A DNA stretch of 64,000 nt from Stenotrophomonas beteli (lineage in GTDB: Bacteria; Pseudomonadota; Gammaproteobacteria; Xanthomonadales; Xanthomonadaceae), in NCBI RefSeq assembly GCF_001431665.1, contig NZ_LLXV01000027.1, positions 1 through 64,000 on the forward strand, given 5' to 3'. Within the stretch, counting starts at the first letter, position 1, and every line of letters starts with the position of its first letter. The notes beneath the pieces are model-generated. The model was given only the letters and a program-made list of their open reading frames with translations, did not search any database and was not told where the DNA came from. The translations under genes were made by a program, and so were the position numbers. Below are positions 31,968 through 41,681 of this stretch, piece after piece.

Positions 31968-32864
31968 ATGAATGTGCAACGCTCCCCCTCGCGCGCGGTG
32001 GCCTGGATGGTCGCGGCGGTCGCCTGCTTCTCGCTGATGGACGCCGGCATGAAGCAGCTGTCAGCCAGCTATCCCACCCTGGAAGTGACTTTCCTGCGCG
32101 GTGCGGCCTCGCTGCCGTTCGTACTGGTGTGGGTGCTGGTCAGCGCCGGGCCGCGCTCGCTGGTGCCGCGCCGCTGGGGCCTGCACCTGCTGCGTGGCGC
32201 GCTGGGCATGGCGATGATCGGCTGCTTCGTGTTCGCCCTGCGCGACCTGCCGCTGTCCACCGCCTACACCATCTATTTCGTCGCTCCGCTGCTGATCGCC
32301 GCGCTGTCGGTACCGCTGCTGGGTGAGCGGGTCGGGCCGCGGCGCTGGGTGGCCATCGGTATCGGCCTGATCGGCGTGCTGGTGGTGCTGCGGCCGGGTG
32401 TGGACGGCTTCATCTCGGTGCCCGGCCTGATGGTGCTGGCCGCGGCCACCGCCTATGCCGTGGCCGCGATTACCGTCAGCCTGCTGACCCGCACCGATAC
32501 CTCGCAGTCGATGGTGGTCTGGTTCCTGGTGATCATGGCCATCGGTGCCGGCCTGCTGTCCATTCCCGGCTGGGTGCCGCTGCAGCTGGCACACGCGCCG
32601 CTGATCGCTGGCATGGGCCTGGCCGGGGCATTGGGCCAGATCGCCCTGACCCGGGCGTTCCAGCTGGGCGAGGCGTCGATGATCGCGCCGCTGGAGTACA
32701 GCGGCCTGGTCTGGGTGATCGGCTGGGACCTGGCCTTCTGGGGCCAGCTGCCGGATGGTTACACCTGGGTGGGCGCCGCGATCATCGTGGCTTCGGGCCT
32801 GTACCTGCTGCACCGGGAACGCCTGAACCGGGTGCAGCCGCCGAAGCCGCTGGATCATCCCTGA
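31968..32864 (+). CDS. DMT-superfamily (EamA) membrane transporter
   Basis: A 298-residue membrane protein with ten hydrophobic helices in two EamA repeats (about 8-138 and 150-285). Relatives export amino acids or metabolites; the substrate cannot be told from sequence. The final hydrophilic tail RERLNRVQPPKPLDHP is cytoplasmic. A 31-bp palindrome follows the stop. Confidence 0.9.
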   Translation: MNVQRSPSRAVAWMVAAVACFSLMDAGMKQLSASYPTLEVTFLRGAASLPFVLVWVLVSAGPRSLVPRRWGLHLLRGALGMAMIGCFVFALRDLPLSTAYTIYFVAPLLIAALSVPLLGERVGPRRWVAIGIGLIGVLVVLRPGVDGFISVPGLMVLAAATAYAVAAITVSLLTRTDTSQSMVVWFLVIMAIGAGLLSIPGWVPLQLAHAPLIAGMGLAGALGQIALTRAFQLGEASMIAPLEYSGLVWVIGWDLAFWGQLPDGYTWVGAAIIVASGLYLLHRERLNRVQPPKPLDHP

Positions 32865-32883
32865 GCCGGTTGGGCCAGGGAAT

Positions 32884-32946
32884 GGGGTCAGAGCCCCTGC
32901 GGGGATCCGACCCCCGGGGTCGGATCCCCGCAGGGGCTCTGACCCC
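32884..32946. repeat. 31-bp near-perfect palindrome, GGGGTC...GACCCC family
   Basis: Two 31-nt arms (32884-32914 and 32916-32946) are complementary around one base. The termini GGGGTCAGA/TCTGACCCC recur at 39438-39475, and GGGGTC/TGACCCC at 46995-47032. The gap 32865-33075 otherwise shows nothing. Confidence 0.9.
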
Positions 32947-33075
32947 GGCCAGTGCGCCGGCGCGGGCGACTTAGAACCAAAAGGAATAACATTCTGGTCC
33001 ATGGCGCGGGCGCGCGACCGCCGGCGCTGGTAGGCTGCACGCCCCCTTCCATCACCCCGCCGGTGAGCCACGCCC

Positions 33076-34083
33076 GTGATCGAGTTCCAGCGCCTGCACA
33101 AATCCTATGCCGTTGCCGGCCGCGCAGTCAGCGCGCTGCAACCGCTGGACCTGACCATCGAGGCCGGTGAGGTGTTCGGCATCATCGGCCATTCCGGCGC
33201 GGGCAAGTCGACCCTGATCCGCATGATCAACCGCCTGGAAGAACCCAGCGGCGGCCGGCTGCTGATCGGCGGCGAGGATGTCACCGCACTGGACGCGGAT
33301 GGCCTGCGCGCGCTGCGCCGGCGCATCGGCATGATCTTCCAGCACTTCAACCTGCTGTCCTCGCGCACAGTGGCCGGCAACGTGGCTTTCCCGCTGGAAC
33401 TGGCCGGCACGCCGAAGGCGGAGATCGACGCGCGCGTGGCCGAGCTGCTGCACACCGTCGGCCTGGAGGCGCATGCGCAGAAGTACCCGGCGCAGCTCTC
33501 TGGCGGCCAGAAGCAGCGCGTCGGCATCGCCCGTGCGCTGGCCACGCGCCCGCAGATCCTGCTGTGCGATGAGGCCACCAGTGCGCTCGACCCGCAGACC
33601 ACCGCCTCGGTGCTGTCGCTGCTGTCGAAGATCAACCGCGAGCTCGGCCTGACCATCGTGCTGATCACCCACGAGATGGATGTGATCCGCCGCGTCTGCG
33701 ACCGTGTGGCCGTGCTCGACGCCGGGCAGATGGTCGAGACCGGGCCGGTCACCCGGGTGTTCCTGCATCCGCAGCATCCGACCACGCGCCGTTTCGTCAG
33801 CGAATCGGAGCATGTCGACGAGGGGGCGCTGCACCGTGATTTTGACGTCGTGGGCGGGCGCATCGTGCGCCTGACCTTCCTCGGTGGCGACACCTACGAG
33901 CCGTTGCTGGGCAGCGTCGCGCGGCAGACCGGTGTCGACTACAACATCCTGTCCGGCCGTATCGACCGGATCAAGGACACCCCGTATGGCCAGCTGGTGG
34001 TCGCCCTGGTGGGCGGTGACCAGTCCGCTGCGCAGGCCGCGTTCGTGGCTGCCGGCGTGCATGTTGAGGAGCTGCGTCGATGA
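33076..34083 (+). CDS. metN: Methionine ABC transporter ATP-binding protein
   Basis: A 335-residue importer ATPase: Walker [10 protein letters not shown] (about 38-46), signature LSGGQKQR, Walker [12 protein letters not shown], then a C-terminal NIL (ACT-like) domain (about 260-335) that senses methionine. The NIL domain and the adjacent MetI permease fix the family. GTG start at 33076. It overlaps metI by 4 nt. No SAM riboswitch is seen upstream. Confidence 0.93.
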   Translation: MIEFQRLHKSYAVAGRAVSALQPLDLTIEAGEVFGIIGHSGAGKSTLIRMINRLEEPSGGRLLIGGEDVTALDADGLRALRRRIGMIFQHFNLLSSRTVAGNVAFPLELAGTPKAEIDARVAELLHTVGLEAHAQKYPAQLSGGQKQRVGIARALATRPQILLCDEATSALDPQTTASVLSLLSKINRELGLTIVLITHEMDVIRRVCDRVAVLDAGQMVETGPVTRVFLHPQHPTTRRFVSESEHVDEGALHRDFDVVGGRIVRLTFLGGDTYEPLLGSVARQTGVDYNILSGRIDRIKDTPYGQLVVALVGGDQSAAQAAFVAAGVHVEELRR

Positions 34084-34769
34084 TCATCGCCACTGCCGGT
34101 GGTTTCTTTCGCCATCTGGATGCGGGCAAGTGGGCCGACATCGGCCAGGCCACCATCGACACCCTGCTGATGCTGCTTGGTTCGTTGCCGCTGACCCTGG
34201 CCATCGGCCTGCCGCTGGGTGTGCTGCTGTACCTGTTCGGCGCACCGCAGATGAAGCGCCGGCCGTTCGCCTATGGCGTGCTGGCGCTGGTGGTGAACCT
34301 GCTCCGCTCGGTGCCCTTCATCATCCTGATGATCGTGCTGATCCCGGTCACGCTGTTGCTGATGGGCACCTCGCTGGGCGTGCGCGGTGCGATCGTGCCG
34401 CTGGTGATTGGTGCCGCGCCGTTCTACGCGCGGCTGGTCGAGACTGCGCTGCGCGAAGTGGACCGCGGCGTGATCGAAGCCACCCAGGCAATGGGCGCCA
34501 CCACCTGGCAGCTGGTCACCCGCGTGCTGTTGCCGGAAGCGCGTCCCGGCCTGATTGCCGGTGCGACGGTCACTACCGTAGCGCTGATCGGCTTCACCGC
34601 GATGGGCGGTGCGATCGGTTCCGGTGGTCTGGGCGATCTGGCCTTCCGCGACGGCTACCAGCGTTCGCACACCGACGTCGCCCTGGTCACCGTGGTCCTG
34701 CTGCTGGTGCTGGTGCAGCTGCTGCAGATGCTCGGCGACCGCCTGGTCGCGCACTACAGCCGCAGATGA
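34080..34769 (+). CDS. metI: Methionine ABC transporter permease
   Basis: A 229-residue membrane permease with about five helices and the EAA coupling loop [26 protein letters not shown] near 148-173. It works with MetN; the substrate-binding lipoprotein MetQ normally encoded next is not here. Confidence 0.93.
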   Translation: MIIATAGGFFRHLDAGKWADIGQATIDTLLMLLGSLPLTLAIGLPLGVLLYLFGAPQMKRRPFAYGVLALVVNLLRSVPFIILMIVLIPVTLLLMGTSLGVRGAIVPLVIGAAPFYARLVETALREVDRGVIEATQAMGATTWQLVTRVLLPEARPGLIAGATVTTVALIGFTAMGGAIGSGGLGDLAFRDGYQRSHTDVALVTVVLLLVLVQLLQMLGDRLVAHYSRR

Positions 34770-34773
34770 CAGA

Positions 34774-34794
34774 ACGCCGGGCGGCGCCCGGCGT
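34774..34794. terminator. GC hairpin between metI and the lipocalin gene
   Basis: ACGCCGGGC-GGC-GCCCGGCGT, a perfect 9-bp stem right after the metI stop; only a weak T-rich stretch (TCTCGTT) follows. Confidence 0.55.
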
Positions 34795-34839
34795 CTCGTT
34801 CGGGTACTGCCGGCCACTGGCCGGAAATCCCTCGGGCGA

Positions 34840-35442
34840 TCAACGCGCGTTGGGTACTTCGAAGCCCAGCTTGCCGACCTGCTCGGGGTGCTGCGGCACG
34901 CGCTTGAGCTTGTCGGTGTTCACGCCGTACTCGTCACGCAGGCGCTCGGCCAGCTCCTTGTACAGGGCCTTGTCCATGTCCGGCGTGCGCGAGAAGATCC
35001 AGGCCATCTCACGGCCCGGGTAACCGATCAGCGCCCACGAGTAATCCGGGGCGACTTCCAGCACCCGCGAGTGGGTGGGCACCACGCGGTAGAACCAGGT
35101 GCGCCAGCCGTGGTTGCCGCTGTCCGGGTCGACGCTGGCGCGCGCGCGTACTTCCTGCAGCGGTTCGCCGAAGCCATCGCGGTAACGGTAGGTGATGCCG
35201 ACCTTGTGCGCGTCGCGCAGTTCGTACTCGTTGACGCTGGCCACGTGCCCGCGCTCGATGAAGTTCGGCACGCGGCCGATCACGTACCAGGTGCCCATGA
35301 AGCGCTTCAGGTCGATCGGCGCATCCGGATCGGCGGCGCGTGGGACGCTGGCACGGGGTGATGGCGGCTCACTGGCCGCCATGGCGGGGCCCGCCAGGGA
35401 CAGGGCCAGCAACACGGCGCAGAGCGGGCGGATCGAAGTCAT
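34840..35442 (-). CDS. blc: Blc-type bacterial lipocalin
   Basis: A 200-residue periplasmic lipid-binding protein. Signal peptide (MTSIRPLCAVLLALSLAGPAMA), then the lipocalin fingerprint MGTWYVIGRVPNFIERG and ITYRYRDGFGEPLQEV, ending with ALIGYPGREMAWIFSRTP. Unlike E. coli Blc there is no lipobox cysteine after the signal peptide, so it is probably soluble rather than outer-membrane anchored. Confidence 0.9.
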   Translation of the reverse strand: MTSIRPLCAVLLALSLAGPAMAASEPPSPRASVPRAADPDAPIDLKRFMGTWYVIGRVPNFIERGHVASVNEYELRDAHKVGITYRYRDGFGEPLQEVRARASVDPDSGNHGWRTWFYRVVPTHSRVLEVAPDYSWALIGYPGREMAWIFSRTPDMDKALYKELAERLRDEYGVNTDKLKRVPQHPEQVGKLGFEVPNAR

Positions 35443-35570
35443 GCGGGAGCGGGCTCAGGAGGGCTTTGCCTGAGCATGGTCGACTGAGCGTGCGCGATCC
35501 GTCAATGGTGTCGCAACCTGTGAGAAGGGGCTTGCCCAAGCTGTGTTGCATTGTCTACCGGAGAAGCCCC

Positions 35571-35894
35571 ATGAACGCACGTTCTGTCCGTCGCCCTGCA
35601 ACTGAACGCGTCATCGAACGCGCCGACCCACGCCTGCTGCGCGGCGTGCGGCAACTGGCGCTGGCCGGGCTGGCGCTGGTACTGGTCTGGCCGGCGGCAC
35701 GTGGCAGCAGCGGATGGGTGGGGTGGCTGCCGATGTGGCTGGTGGGCATGCCGCTCGCAGCCTGGTGGGCGCTGCTGCGCTTTCCGCTGCCGCGCCTGTC
35801 ATGGCTGCGGCTGGTGCGGCGTACCGGTGGACCGGCGCGCCGTCGGCCGGTTCCGGCTGCGCGTGGCCGGCGCAGTCCGGCGGCCCCGGCCTGA
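35571..35894 (+). CDS. Small membrane protein of unknown function
   Basis: A 107-residue protein with two hydrophobic helices (about 27-43 and 51-66) and a very basic, Pro/Arg-rich C-terminal tail. GGAG 7 nt before the ATG supports translation. It lies 69 bp before the S9 peptidase gene on the same strand. No family recognised. Confidence 0.6.
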   Translation: MNARSVRRPATERVIERADPRLLRGVRQLALAGLALVLVWPAARGSSGWVGWLPMWLVGMPLAAWWALLRFPLPRLSWLRLVRRTGGPARRRPVPAARGRRSPAAPA

Positions 35895-35963
35895 CCTTCG
35901 ACACGGGGGAGCCCGCGACATTCCGTGCTAGCGTTCCACGGCTTATGACTGCCTGGAGCTGCA

Positions 35964-38060
35964 ATGTCACGACTCGCTTCCGCCTGCCTGCTGGCCGGCA
36001 TGATGACCGCTGCCTCGGTGGGGACCGCCGTGGCCGCTGAAGACACCGATCGCTACGCCTGGCTGGAGGACGTCACCGGCGACAAGCCGCTGTCCTGGGT
36101 CAAGGAACAGAATGCCAAGTCCGAGGCGCGCCTGGCGCAGAGCCCGGCTTTCAAGGAGATGGAGACCCGCATCCGCGAGGTGCTCGACTCCGATGCCAAG
36201 ATTCCCGGCGTGCAGAAGATCGGCGATTACTACTACAACTTCTGGAAGGACCAGCAGCACGAACGCGGCCTGTGGCGGCGCACCACCCTGGCCGAGTACC
36301 GCAAGGCTTCGCCGCAGTGGGAGACCGTGCTCGACCTGGATGCACTGAACAAGGCCGAGGGTGAGAACTGGGTCTGGCACGGCGCCGACTGCCTGCGCCC
36401 CGATTACAGCCGCTGCCTGATCGCGCTGTCGCGCGGCGGCGCTGACGCGGACGTGACCCGCGAGTTCGATCTGGCCAACAAGACCTGGATCAAGGACGGC
36501 TTCTTCCGTCCGGAATCGAAGGGCGGCCTCAACTGGGTTGATCGCGACACGGTGTTCGTCTACACCGACTTCGGTGCCGGCTCGATGACCACTTCCGGCT
36601 ACCCGCGCGTGGCCAAGCTGTGGAAGCGCGGCACGCCGATGGCTTCGGCCACCGTGGTGTATGAAGGCAAGCCGGAGGACATGTACATCGCGGCGATGCA
36701 CGATGACACCCCGGGCTTCGAACGCAACCTGGTCAGCCGCACCCTGGCCTTCTACAACAACGAGCTGTATCTGCGCAGCGACGATGGCACGCTGACCAAG
36801 ATCGATGCGCCGAATTCGGCCGAGAAAGGCCTGCACAAGCAGTGGCTGACCCTGGAGCTGCGCGATCCGTGGACCGTGGGCGGCAAGACGTACGCGTCCG
36901 GTTCGCTGCTGGCGACGAAGCTGGATGACTTCCTGGCCGGCAAGCGCGAGTTCGACGTGCTGTTCACCCCGACCGCGACCACCTCGCTGGCCAGCGCCAC
37001 CTGGACCAAAAGCCACCTGGTGCTGAACGTGCTGGACGATGTCAAGAACCGCCTGTCGGTGCTGACCCCGGGCGCCAACGGCTGGCAGACCAGCCGCTTC
37101 GTCGGCGCGCCGGCCTTCGGCACGCTGGCCGTGGGCGCGGTGGACAGCAATGACAGCGACGCGGTGTGGCTGACCGCCACCGATTACCTGACCCCGACCA
37201 CGCTGGCCCTGGCCGAGATCGGCCAGGCCCCGGAAACGCTGAAGACCATGCCGGCCTTCTTCGATGCCAAGGGCAAGGTGATCGAGCAGCACTTCGCCAC
37301 CAGCAAGGATGGCACCCGCGTGCCGTACTTCGTCGTGCACGACAAGGCGATGAAGCTCGATGGCTCCAACCCGACCCTGCTGTACGGCTACGGTGGCTTC
37401 GAGATTTCGCTGACCCCGGGCTATTCCGGTGGCATGGGCCGCGCCTGGCTGGAGAAGGGCGGCGTGTACGTGGTCGCCAACATCCGTGGTGGCGGCGAGT
37501 ACGGCCCGCGCTGGCACCAGGCCGCGCTGAAGCAGAACCGCCACAAGGCCTATGAAGACATGGCCGCAGTGGCGCGCGATCTGGTCAAGCGCAGGATCAC
37601 CAGCGCCAAGCACCTGGGCGTGCAGGGCGGCAGCAACGGTGGCCTGCTGACCGGCAACATGCTGACCCAGTACCCGGAGCTGTTCGGTGCGGTGGTGGTG
37701 CAGGTGCCGCTGCTGGACATGAAGCGCTACAGCCATCTGCTGGCCGGCGCCTCGTGGATGGCCGAGTACGGCAACCCGGACACCAGCGACTGGAACTTCA
37801 TCAAGACCTTCTCGCCGTACCACCTGTTCGATGCGAAGAAGAGCTACCCGCCGGTGTTGTTCACCACCTCCACCCGCGATGACCGCGTGCATCCGGGCCA
37901 TGCCCGCAAGATGGCGGCGAAGATGATCGATGCAGGCAAGGACGTGACCTACTACGAGAACATCGAAGGGGGCCACGGCGGCGCAGCCAACAACGCGCAG
38001 GCCGCACATATGTCGGCGCTGGCCTACAGCTTCCTGTGGGAGCGGTTGGGCGGTAAATAA
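35964..38060 (+). CDS. Secreted prolyl oligopeptidase (S9A)
   Basis: A 698-residue serine peptidase: signal peptide (MSRLASACLLAG... AVAA), N-terminal beta-propeller, then an alpha/beta-hydrolase domain. The nucleophile is Ser557 in QGGSNGGLL; the acid and His are in TSTRDDRVHPGHA and EGGHGGAAN. Such enzymes cleave after proline in short peptides, here presumably in the periplasm. GGAG 6 nt upstream. A second S9 gene lies 1.5 kb downstream. Confidence 0.92.
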   Translation: MSRLASACLLAGMMTAASVGTAVAAEDTDRYAWLEDVTGDKPLSWVKEQNAKSEARLAQSPAFKEMETRIREVLDSDAKIPGVQKIGDYYYNFWKDQQHERGLWRRTTLAEYRKASPQWETVLDLDALNKAEGENWVWHGADCLRPDYSRCLIALSRGGADADVTREFDLANKTWIKDGFFRPESKGGLNWVDRDTVFVYTDFGAGSMTTSGYPRVAKLWKRGTPMASATVVYEGKPEDMYIAAMHDDTPGFERNLVSRTLAFYNNELYLRSDDGTLTKIDAPNSAEKGLHKQWLTLELRDPWTVGGKTYASGSLLATKLDDFLAGKREFDVLFTPTATTSLASATWTKSHLVLNVLDDVKNRLSVLTPGANGWQTSRFVGAPAFGTLAVGAVDSNDSDAVWLTATDYLTPTTLALAEIGQAPETLKTMPAFFDAKGKVIEQHFATSKDGTRVPYFVVHDKAMKLDGSNPTLLYGYGGFEISLTPGYSGGMGRAWLEKGGVYVVANIRGGGEYGPRWHQAALKQNRHKAYEDMAAVARDLVKRRITSAKHLGVQGGSNGGLLTGNMLTQYPELFGAVVVQVPLLDMKRYSHLLAGASWMAEYGNPDTSDWNFIKTFSPYHLFDAKKSYPPVLFTTSTRDDRVHPGHARKMAAKMIDAGKDVTYYENIEGGHGGAANNAQAAHMSALAYSFLWERLGGK

Positions 38061-38070
38061 GCACAACGGA

Positions 38071-38096
38071 AAACGCCGCCCCCGGGCGGCGTTTTT
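38071..38096. terminator. Intrinsic terminator, both directions
   Basis: AAACGCCGCCC / GGGCGGCGTTT stem followed by TTTTT on the plus strand and by A/T on the other side; it serves the S9 peptidase gene and may also serve the convergent aminotransferase. Confidence 0.88.
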
Positions 38097-38104
38097 CATT
38101 ACCG

Positions 38105-38176
38105 GTAGTGCCGGCCGCTGGCCGGCAAACGGGGGATGCGTGGATGATGCCGTTGCCGGCCAGCGGCCGGCACGAC
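38105..38176. repeat. Pair of GTAG-headed SMAG-type palindromes
   Basis: GTAG plus TGCCGGCC...GGCCGGCA (38105-38126) is followed after 27 bp by a reversed copy TGCCGGCC-AGC-GGCCGGCA (38154-38172) whose head reads CGAC instead of CTAC. It lies between two convergent genes. Confidence 0.8.
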
Positions 38177-38178
38177 CG

Positions 38179-39372
38179 TCAACGTGATCCCTGCCAGCGC
38201 TCCAACCCGCGCGCAATCCGCGCCACCGCCTCCTGCAACCGCGGCACTTCCTGCGTATAGGCCAGCCGCACGTGCTGGTTCGCACGGTGGAAGCCGAAAT
38301 CCAGCCCCGGGGTGAATGCCACGTGCTCGGTTTCCAGGAAATGCGCACAGAATGCCTGCGCGTCGTCGGTGAAGGCACTGACATCGGCGTAAAGATAGAA
38401 CGCACCCTGCGGTTCCACCTCGATGCGGAATCCGAGCTCGCGCAACGCGGGCAGCAGGAAATCGCGGCGCTGCCGGAATGCTTCCCGGCGCTGTTCGAAG
38501 ATCGCCATCGCTTCTTCGCTGAAACACGCCAGCGCCGCGTGCTGGGCGATGCTCGACGCGCTGATGTACAGGTTCTGTGCCAGCTTCTCCAGGTCCGGTA
38601 CCGCTGCCGGCGGTGCCACCAGCCAACCCAGCCGCCAGCCGGTCATGCCGAAGTACTTGGAGAAGCTGTTCAGCACGAACGCACTGTCGTCCACCTGCAG
38701 CACGCTGGGCGCATCCAGGCCATAAGTCAGGCCGTGATAGATCTCGTCCACCACCAGGTGACCGCCGCGCGCGCGCAGCGTCCTGGACAGGGCCGCCAGT
38801 TCGTCGGCCGACAGCACGGTGCCGGTCGGGTTGGCCGGCGAGGCTACCAGTGCGCCGACGCTGTCGCTGTTCCAGTGCTGTTCCACCAGCGACGGGGTCA
38901 ACTGGTAGGCCGTCTTCGGGCCAACCGGCACCAGTTGCGCGCCGCCTTCCACCAGGCGCAGGAAGTGGCGGTTGCACGGGTAGCCGGGGTCGGCCAGCAG
39001 CCAGTGGCGGCCTGGATCGACCAGCAGGCTGCTGGCCAGCAGCAGCGCACCGGAGCCGCCGGGGGTGACCAGGATGCGTTCGGGGTCGATGTCCAGCCCG
39101 TAGTGGCTGCCATAGAAGCCGCTGATCGCCTGGCGCAGGGCCGGCAGCCCGCGTGCGGCGGTGTAGCGGGTATGGCCGGCGGCCAGTGCGGCCTGGCCGG
39201 CGCGCACGATGGGTCCGGCGGTGGTGAAGTCCGGCTCGCCGATCTCCAGGTGGATCACATCGTGGCCGGCCTGTTCCAGCGCCTGCGCGCGGGCCAGCAG
39301 GGACATCACGTGGAATGGGGCGATTTCATGGCTGCGCCGGCTGTAGCCCGGCGTGTGGGGCAGGGTACTCAT
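38179..39372 (-). CDS. Class I/II PLP-dependent aminotransferase
   Basis: A 397-residue fold-type I aminotransferase of the aspartate-aminotransferase type. The Schiff-base lysine is in NSFSKYFGMTGWRLGW; the pyridine-nitrogen Asp is in VVDEIYHGL; the arginine for substrate carboxylate is near the C-terminus (QHVRLAYTQ). N-terminal HLEIGEPDF is typical of this subgroup. Substrate unknown. It is alone, between the two S9 peptidase genes. Confidence 0.88.
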   Translation of the reverse strand: MSTLPHTPGYSRRSHEIAPFHVMSLLARAQALEQAGHDVIHLEIGEPDFTTAGPIVRAGQAALAAGHTRYTAARGLPALRQAISGFYGSHYGLDIDPERILVTPGGSGALLLASSLLVDPGRHWLLADPGYPCNRHFLRLVEGGAQLVPVGPKTAYQLTPSLVEQHWNSDSVGALVASPANPTGTVLSADELAALSRTLRARGGHLVVDEIYHGLTYGLDAPSVLQVDDSAFVLNSFSKYFGMTGWRLGWLVAPPAAVPDLEKLAQNLYISASSIAQHAALACFSEEAMAIFEQRREAFRQRRDFLLPALRELGFRIEVEPQGAFYLYADVSAFTDDAQAFCAHFLETEHVAFTPGLDFGFHRANQHVRLAYTQEVPRLQEAVARIARGLERWQGSR

Positions 39373-39437
39373 GTGCCCATGGTACGCCGGCCGGTACGAC
39401 CCATGACGATCCGCAGGGTTGCCGCATTGCCGGGATT

Positions 39438-39475
39438 GGGGTCAGATCCCTTTTCGGGAAAACGGATCTGACCCC
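39438..39475. repeat. GGGGTC...GACCCC palindrome
   Basis: GGGGTCAGATCC (39438-39449) pairs with GGATCTGACCCC (39464-39475); the loop is nearly self-complementary as well (CTTTTCGGGAAAAC). It is between the divergent aminotransferase and the second S9 peptidase, so it could affect either leader. Confidence 0.8.
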
Positions 39476-39515
39476 GCCGAAGACCATTGCATTGATGCGC
39501 CAGGAACCCTACTTC

Positions 39516-41627
39516 ATGAAATCCACCCTCTGCCTGTTGCTTGCCAGCCTGATGACCACCACTGCCACCGCCGCCACTCCGCCCGTTCCGCCGGATGCCG
39601 CCAAGCATCCGCATGTGGTCAAGGCGCCGTTCGGCGCGACCCGCAACGACGACTATTACTGGCTGCGCGACGACAAGCGCGAGAACAAGGACATGCTGGC
39701 CTACCTGCAGGCCGAGAATGCCTATGCTGACCAGCTGCTGGCACCGCTCAAGCCGCTGGAAGACACGCTCTACAAGGAGATCGTGGGCCGCATCAAGCAG
39801 GACGATTCCAGCGTGCCTGCGCGTGAGCGCGGCTACTGGTACTACAGCCGCTTCGAGACCGGCCAGGACTACCCGATCCACGCCCGCCGCAAGGGCAGCA
39901 TGGACGCGGCCGAAGAGATCCTGCTGGACGTCAACGCGATGGCCGCCGGCAAGGGCTACTTCAGCGTCGGATCGATGGAAGTGAGCCAGGACAACCAGCT
40001 GCTGGCCTGGGCCGATGATGACGTGGGCCGCCGCCAGTACACGATCCGCTTCAAGGACCTGCGCACCGGCCAGGTGCTGCCCGATGTGATCACAGGCAGT
40101 TCCGGCGACCTGGTCTGGGCCGATGACAACCGCACCGTGCTCTATGTCGAGAACGATCCGGAAACGCTGCTGACCGTGCGCGTGAAGAAGCACGTGCTGG
40201 GCACCCCGGCCAGCACCGACACCGTCGTCTACGAAGAGAAGGACGACAGCTTCTACATGGGCATCGGCCGCACCCGCGACGATCGCTTCATCACCATCGG
40301 CGTGCACAGCACGGTGTCTTCGGAAGAGCGCTACGCGCCGGCCAGCGACCCGACCACGTTCACCGTGCTGGCCCCGCGCCAGCGTGATGTCGAATACGAT
40401 GCCGACCACTACGACGGCCGCTGGGTGATCCGCACCAACGACGGGGCGAAGAACTTCAAGCTGGTCACCGCACCGACCGATGCCACCTCCCGCGCACAGT
40501 GGAAAGACTGGATTGCGCATGACGATGCGGTGTTCATCGAAGGCTTCGAACTGTTCGACAGCTACACCGCCATCGCTGAACGTTCCGAGGGCCTGGAGCG
40601 CATCCGCCTGCTGTTCAAGGATGGCCGCAGCGACTACGTGAAGGCTGATGAGCCGGCGTACTCGATGGGCCTGGGCGACAACACCGAGGCCGATACGCCG
40701 TGGCTGCGCTACGTCTACACCTCGATGACCACCCCGACCACCGTGTTCGAACTGAACACCGCCACCGGTGAGCGCCGCCAACTGAAGGTGCAGCCGGTGA
40801 TCGGCTATGACGCCTCGAAGTACGAAACCGACCGCGTCTGGATCACCGCGCGCGATGGCGTGAAGGTGCCGGTGTCGCTGGTCTACCGCAAGGGCTACCA
40901 GAAGGATGGCAAGGGCGCGCTGTTCCAGTACGCCTACGGCAGCTACGGCATGTCGATGGACCCGTACTTCAACCAGACGGCGGTCAGCCTGCTCGATCGT
41001 GGCGTGGTGTATGCCATCGCCCACATCCGCGGTGGCCAGGAAATGGGCCGCGACTGGTACGAGAACGGCAAGCTGCTGCACAAGCAGAACACCTTCAACG
41101 ACTTCATTGATGTCACCCGCGGCCTGGTCGCGCAGGGCTGGGCGGCGAAGGATCGCGTCGCCGCGTCCGGCGGCAGCGCCGGTGGCCTGCTGATGGGCGC
41201 GGTGGCCAACCAGGCGCCGCAGGATTACCGGGTGATGGTGGCGCAGGTGCCGTTCGTCGACGTGGTCACCACCATGCTCGACCCGACCATTCCGCTGACC
41301 ACCAACGAGTACGACGAGTGGGGCAACCCGGAACAGAAACAGTATTACGACTACATGCTGTCCTACTCCCCCTACGACAACGTGAAGCAGCAGGCCTACC
41401 CGGCGCTGTTCGTGGGCACCGGCCTGTGGGATTCGCAGGTGCAGTACTGGGAGCCGGCCAAGTGGGTGGCCAAGCTGCGTGACGACAACACCGGCCACCA
41501 CCCGATCCTGTTCCGCACCAACATGGAGGCCGGGCATGGTGGCAAGTCCGGGCGTTTCCAGCGCTACCGCGAGCTGTCCGAGTCGTACGCGTTCGTGCTG
41601 CAGCAGCTGGGCCTCGCCCAGCCGTGA
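39516..41627 (+). CDS. ptrB: Oligopeptidase B-like S9 peptidase, with signal peptide
   Basis: A 703-residue S9A peptidase resembling oligopeptidase B (cleaves after Lys/Arg): VKAPFGATRNDDYYWLRDD start, catalytic Ser554 in ASGGSAGGLLMG, His in EAGHGGKSGRF. Unlike the E. coli enzyme it has a signal peptide (MKSTLCLLLASLMTTTATAA), implying export. The start at 39516 is the signal-peptide Met; an in-frame ATG at 39495 is possible. The distance to AGGA is 10 nt. Confidence 0.88.
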   Translation: MKSTLCLLLASLMTTTATAATPPVPPDAAKHPHVVKAPFGATRNDDYYWLRDDKRENKDMLAYLQAENAYADQLLAPLKPLEDTLYKEIVGRIKQDDSSVPARERGYWYYSRFETGQDYPIHARRKGSMDAAEEILLDVNAMAAGKGYFSVGSMEVSQDNQLLAWADDDVGRRQYTIRFKDLRTGQVLPDVITGSSGDLVWADDNRTVLYVENDPETLLTVRVKKHVLGTPASTDTVVYEEKDDSFYMGIGRTRDDRFITIGVHSTVSSEERYAPASDPTTFTVLAPRQRDVEYDADHYDGRWVIRTNDGAKNFKLVTAPTDATSRAQWKDWIAHDDAVFIEGFELFDSYTAIAERSEGLERIRLLFKDGRSDYVKADEPAYSMGLGDNTEADTPWLRYVYTSMTTPTTVFELNTATGERRQLKVQPVIGYDASKYETDRVWITARDGVKVPVSLVYRKGYQKDGKGALFQYAYGSYGMSMDPYFNQTAVSLLDRGVVYAIAHIRGGQEMGRDWYENGKLLHKQNTFNDFIDVTRGLVAQGWAAKDRVAASGGSAGGLLMGAVANQAPQDYRVMVAQVPFVDVVTTMLDPTIPLTTNEYDEWGNPEQKQYYDYMLSYSPYDNVKQQAYPALFVGTGLWDSQVQYWEPAKWVAKLRDDNTGHHPILFRTNMEAGHGGKSGRFQRYRELSESYAFVLQQLGLAQP

Positions 41628-41668
41628 CGACGACAGGGTGCCGGGCGTTGCCTGGCACCCTGAACCGG

Positions 41669-41674
41669 TATCCT
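41669..41674 (+). promoter_or_regulatory. -10-like element 7 nt before a start codon
   Basis: TATCCT ends 7 nt before the DUF454 ATG (41682) and no Shine-Dalgarno is present, consistent with a leaderless mRNA. Confidence 0.35.
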
Positions 41675-41681
41675 TGCGGCC

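Noticed and set aside
32865..33075. A SAM riboswitch before metN
   Set aside because: The gap contains only a long palindrome and an unstructured stretch; the SAM-I core elements are not recognisable.
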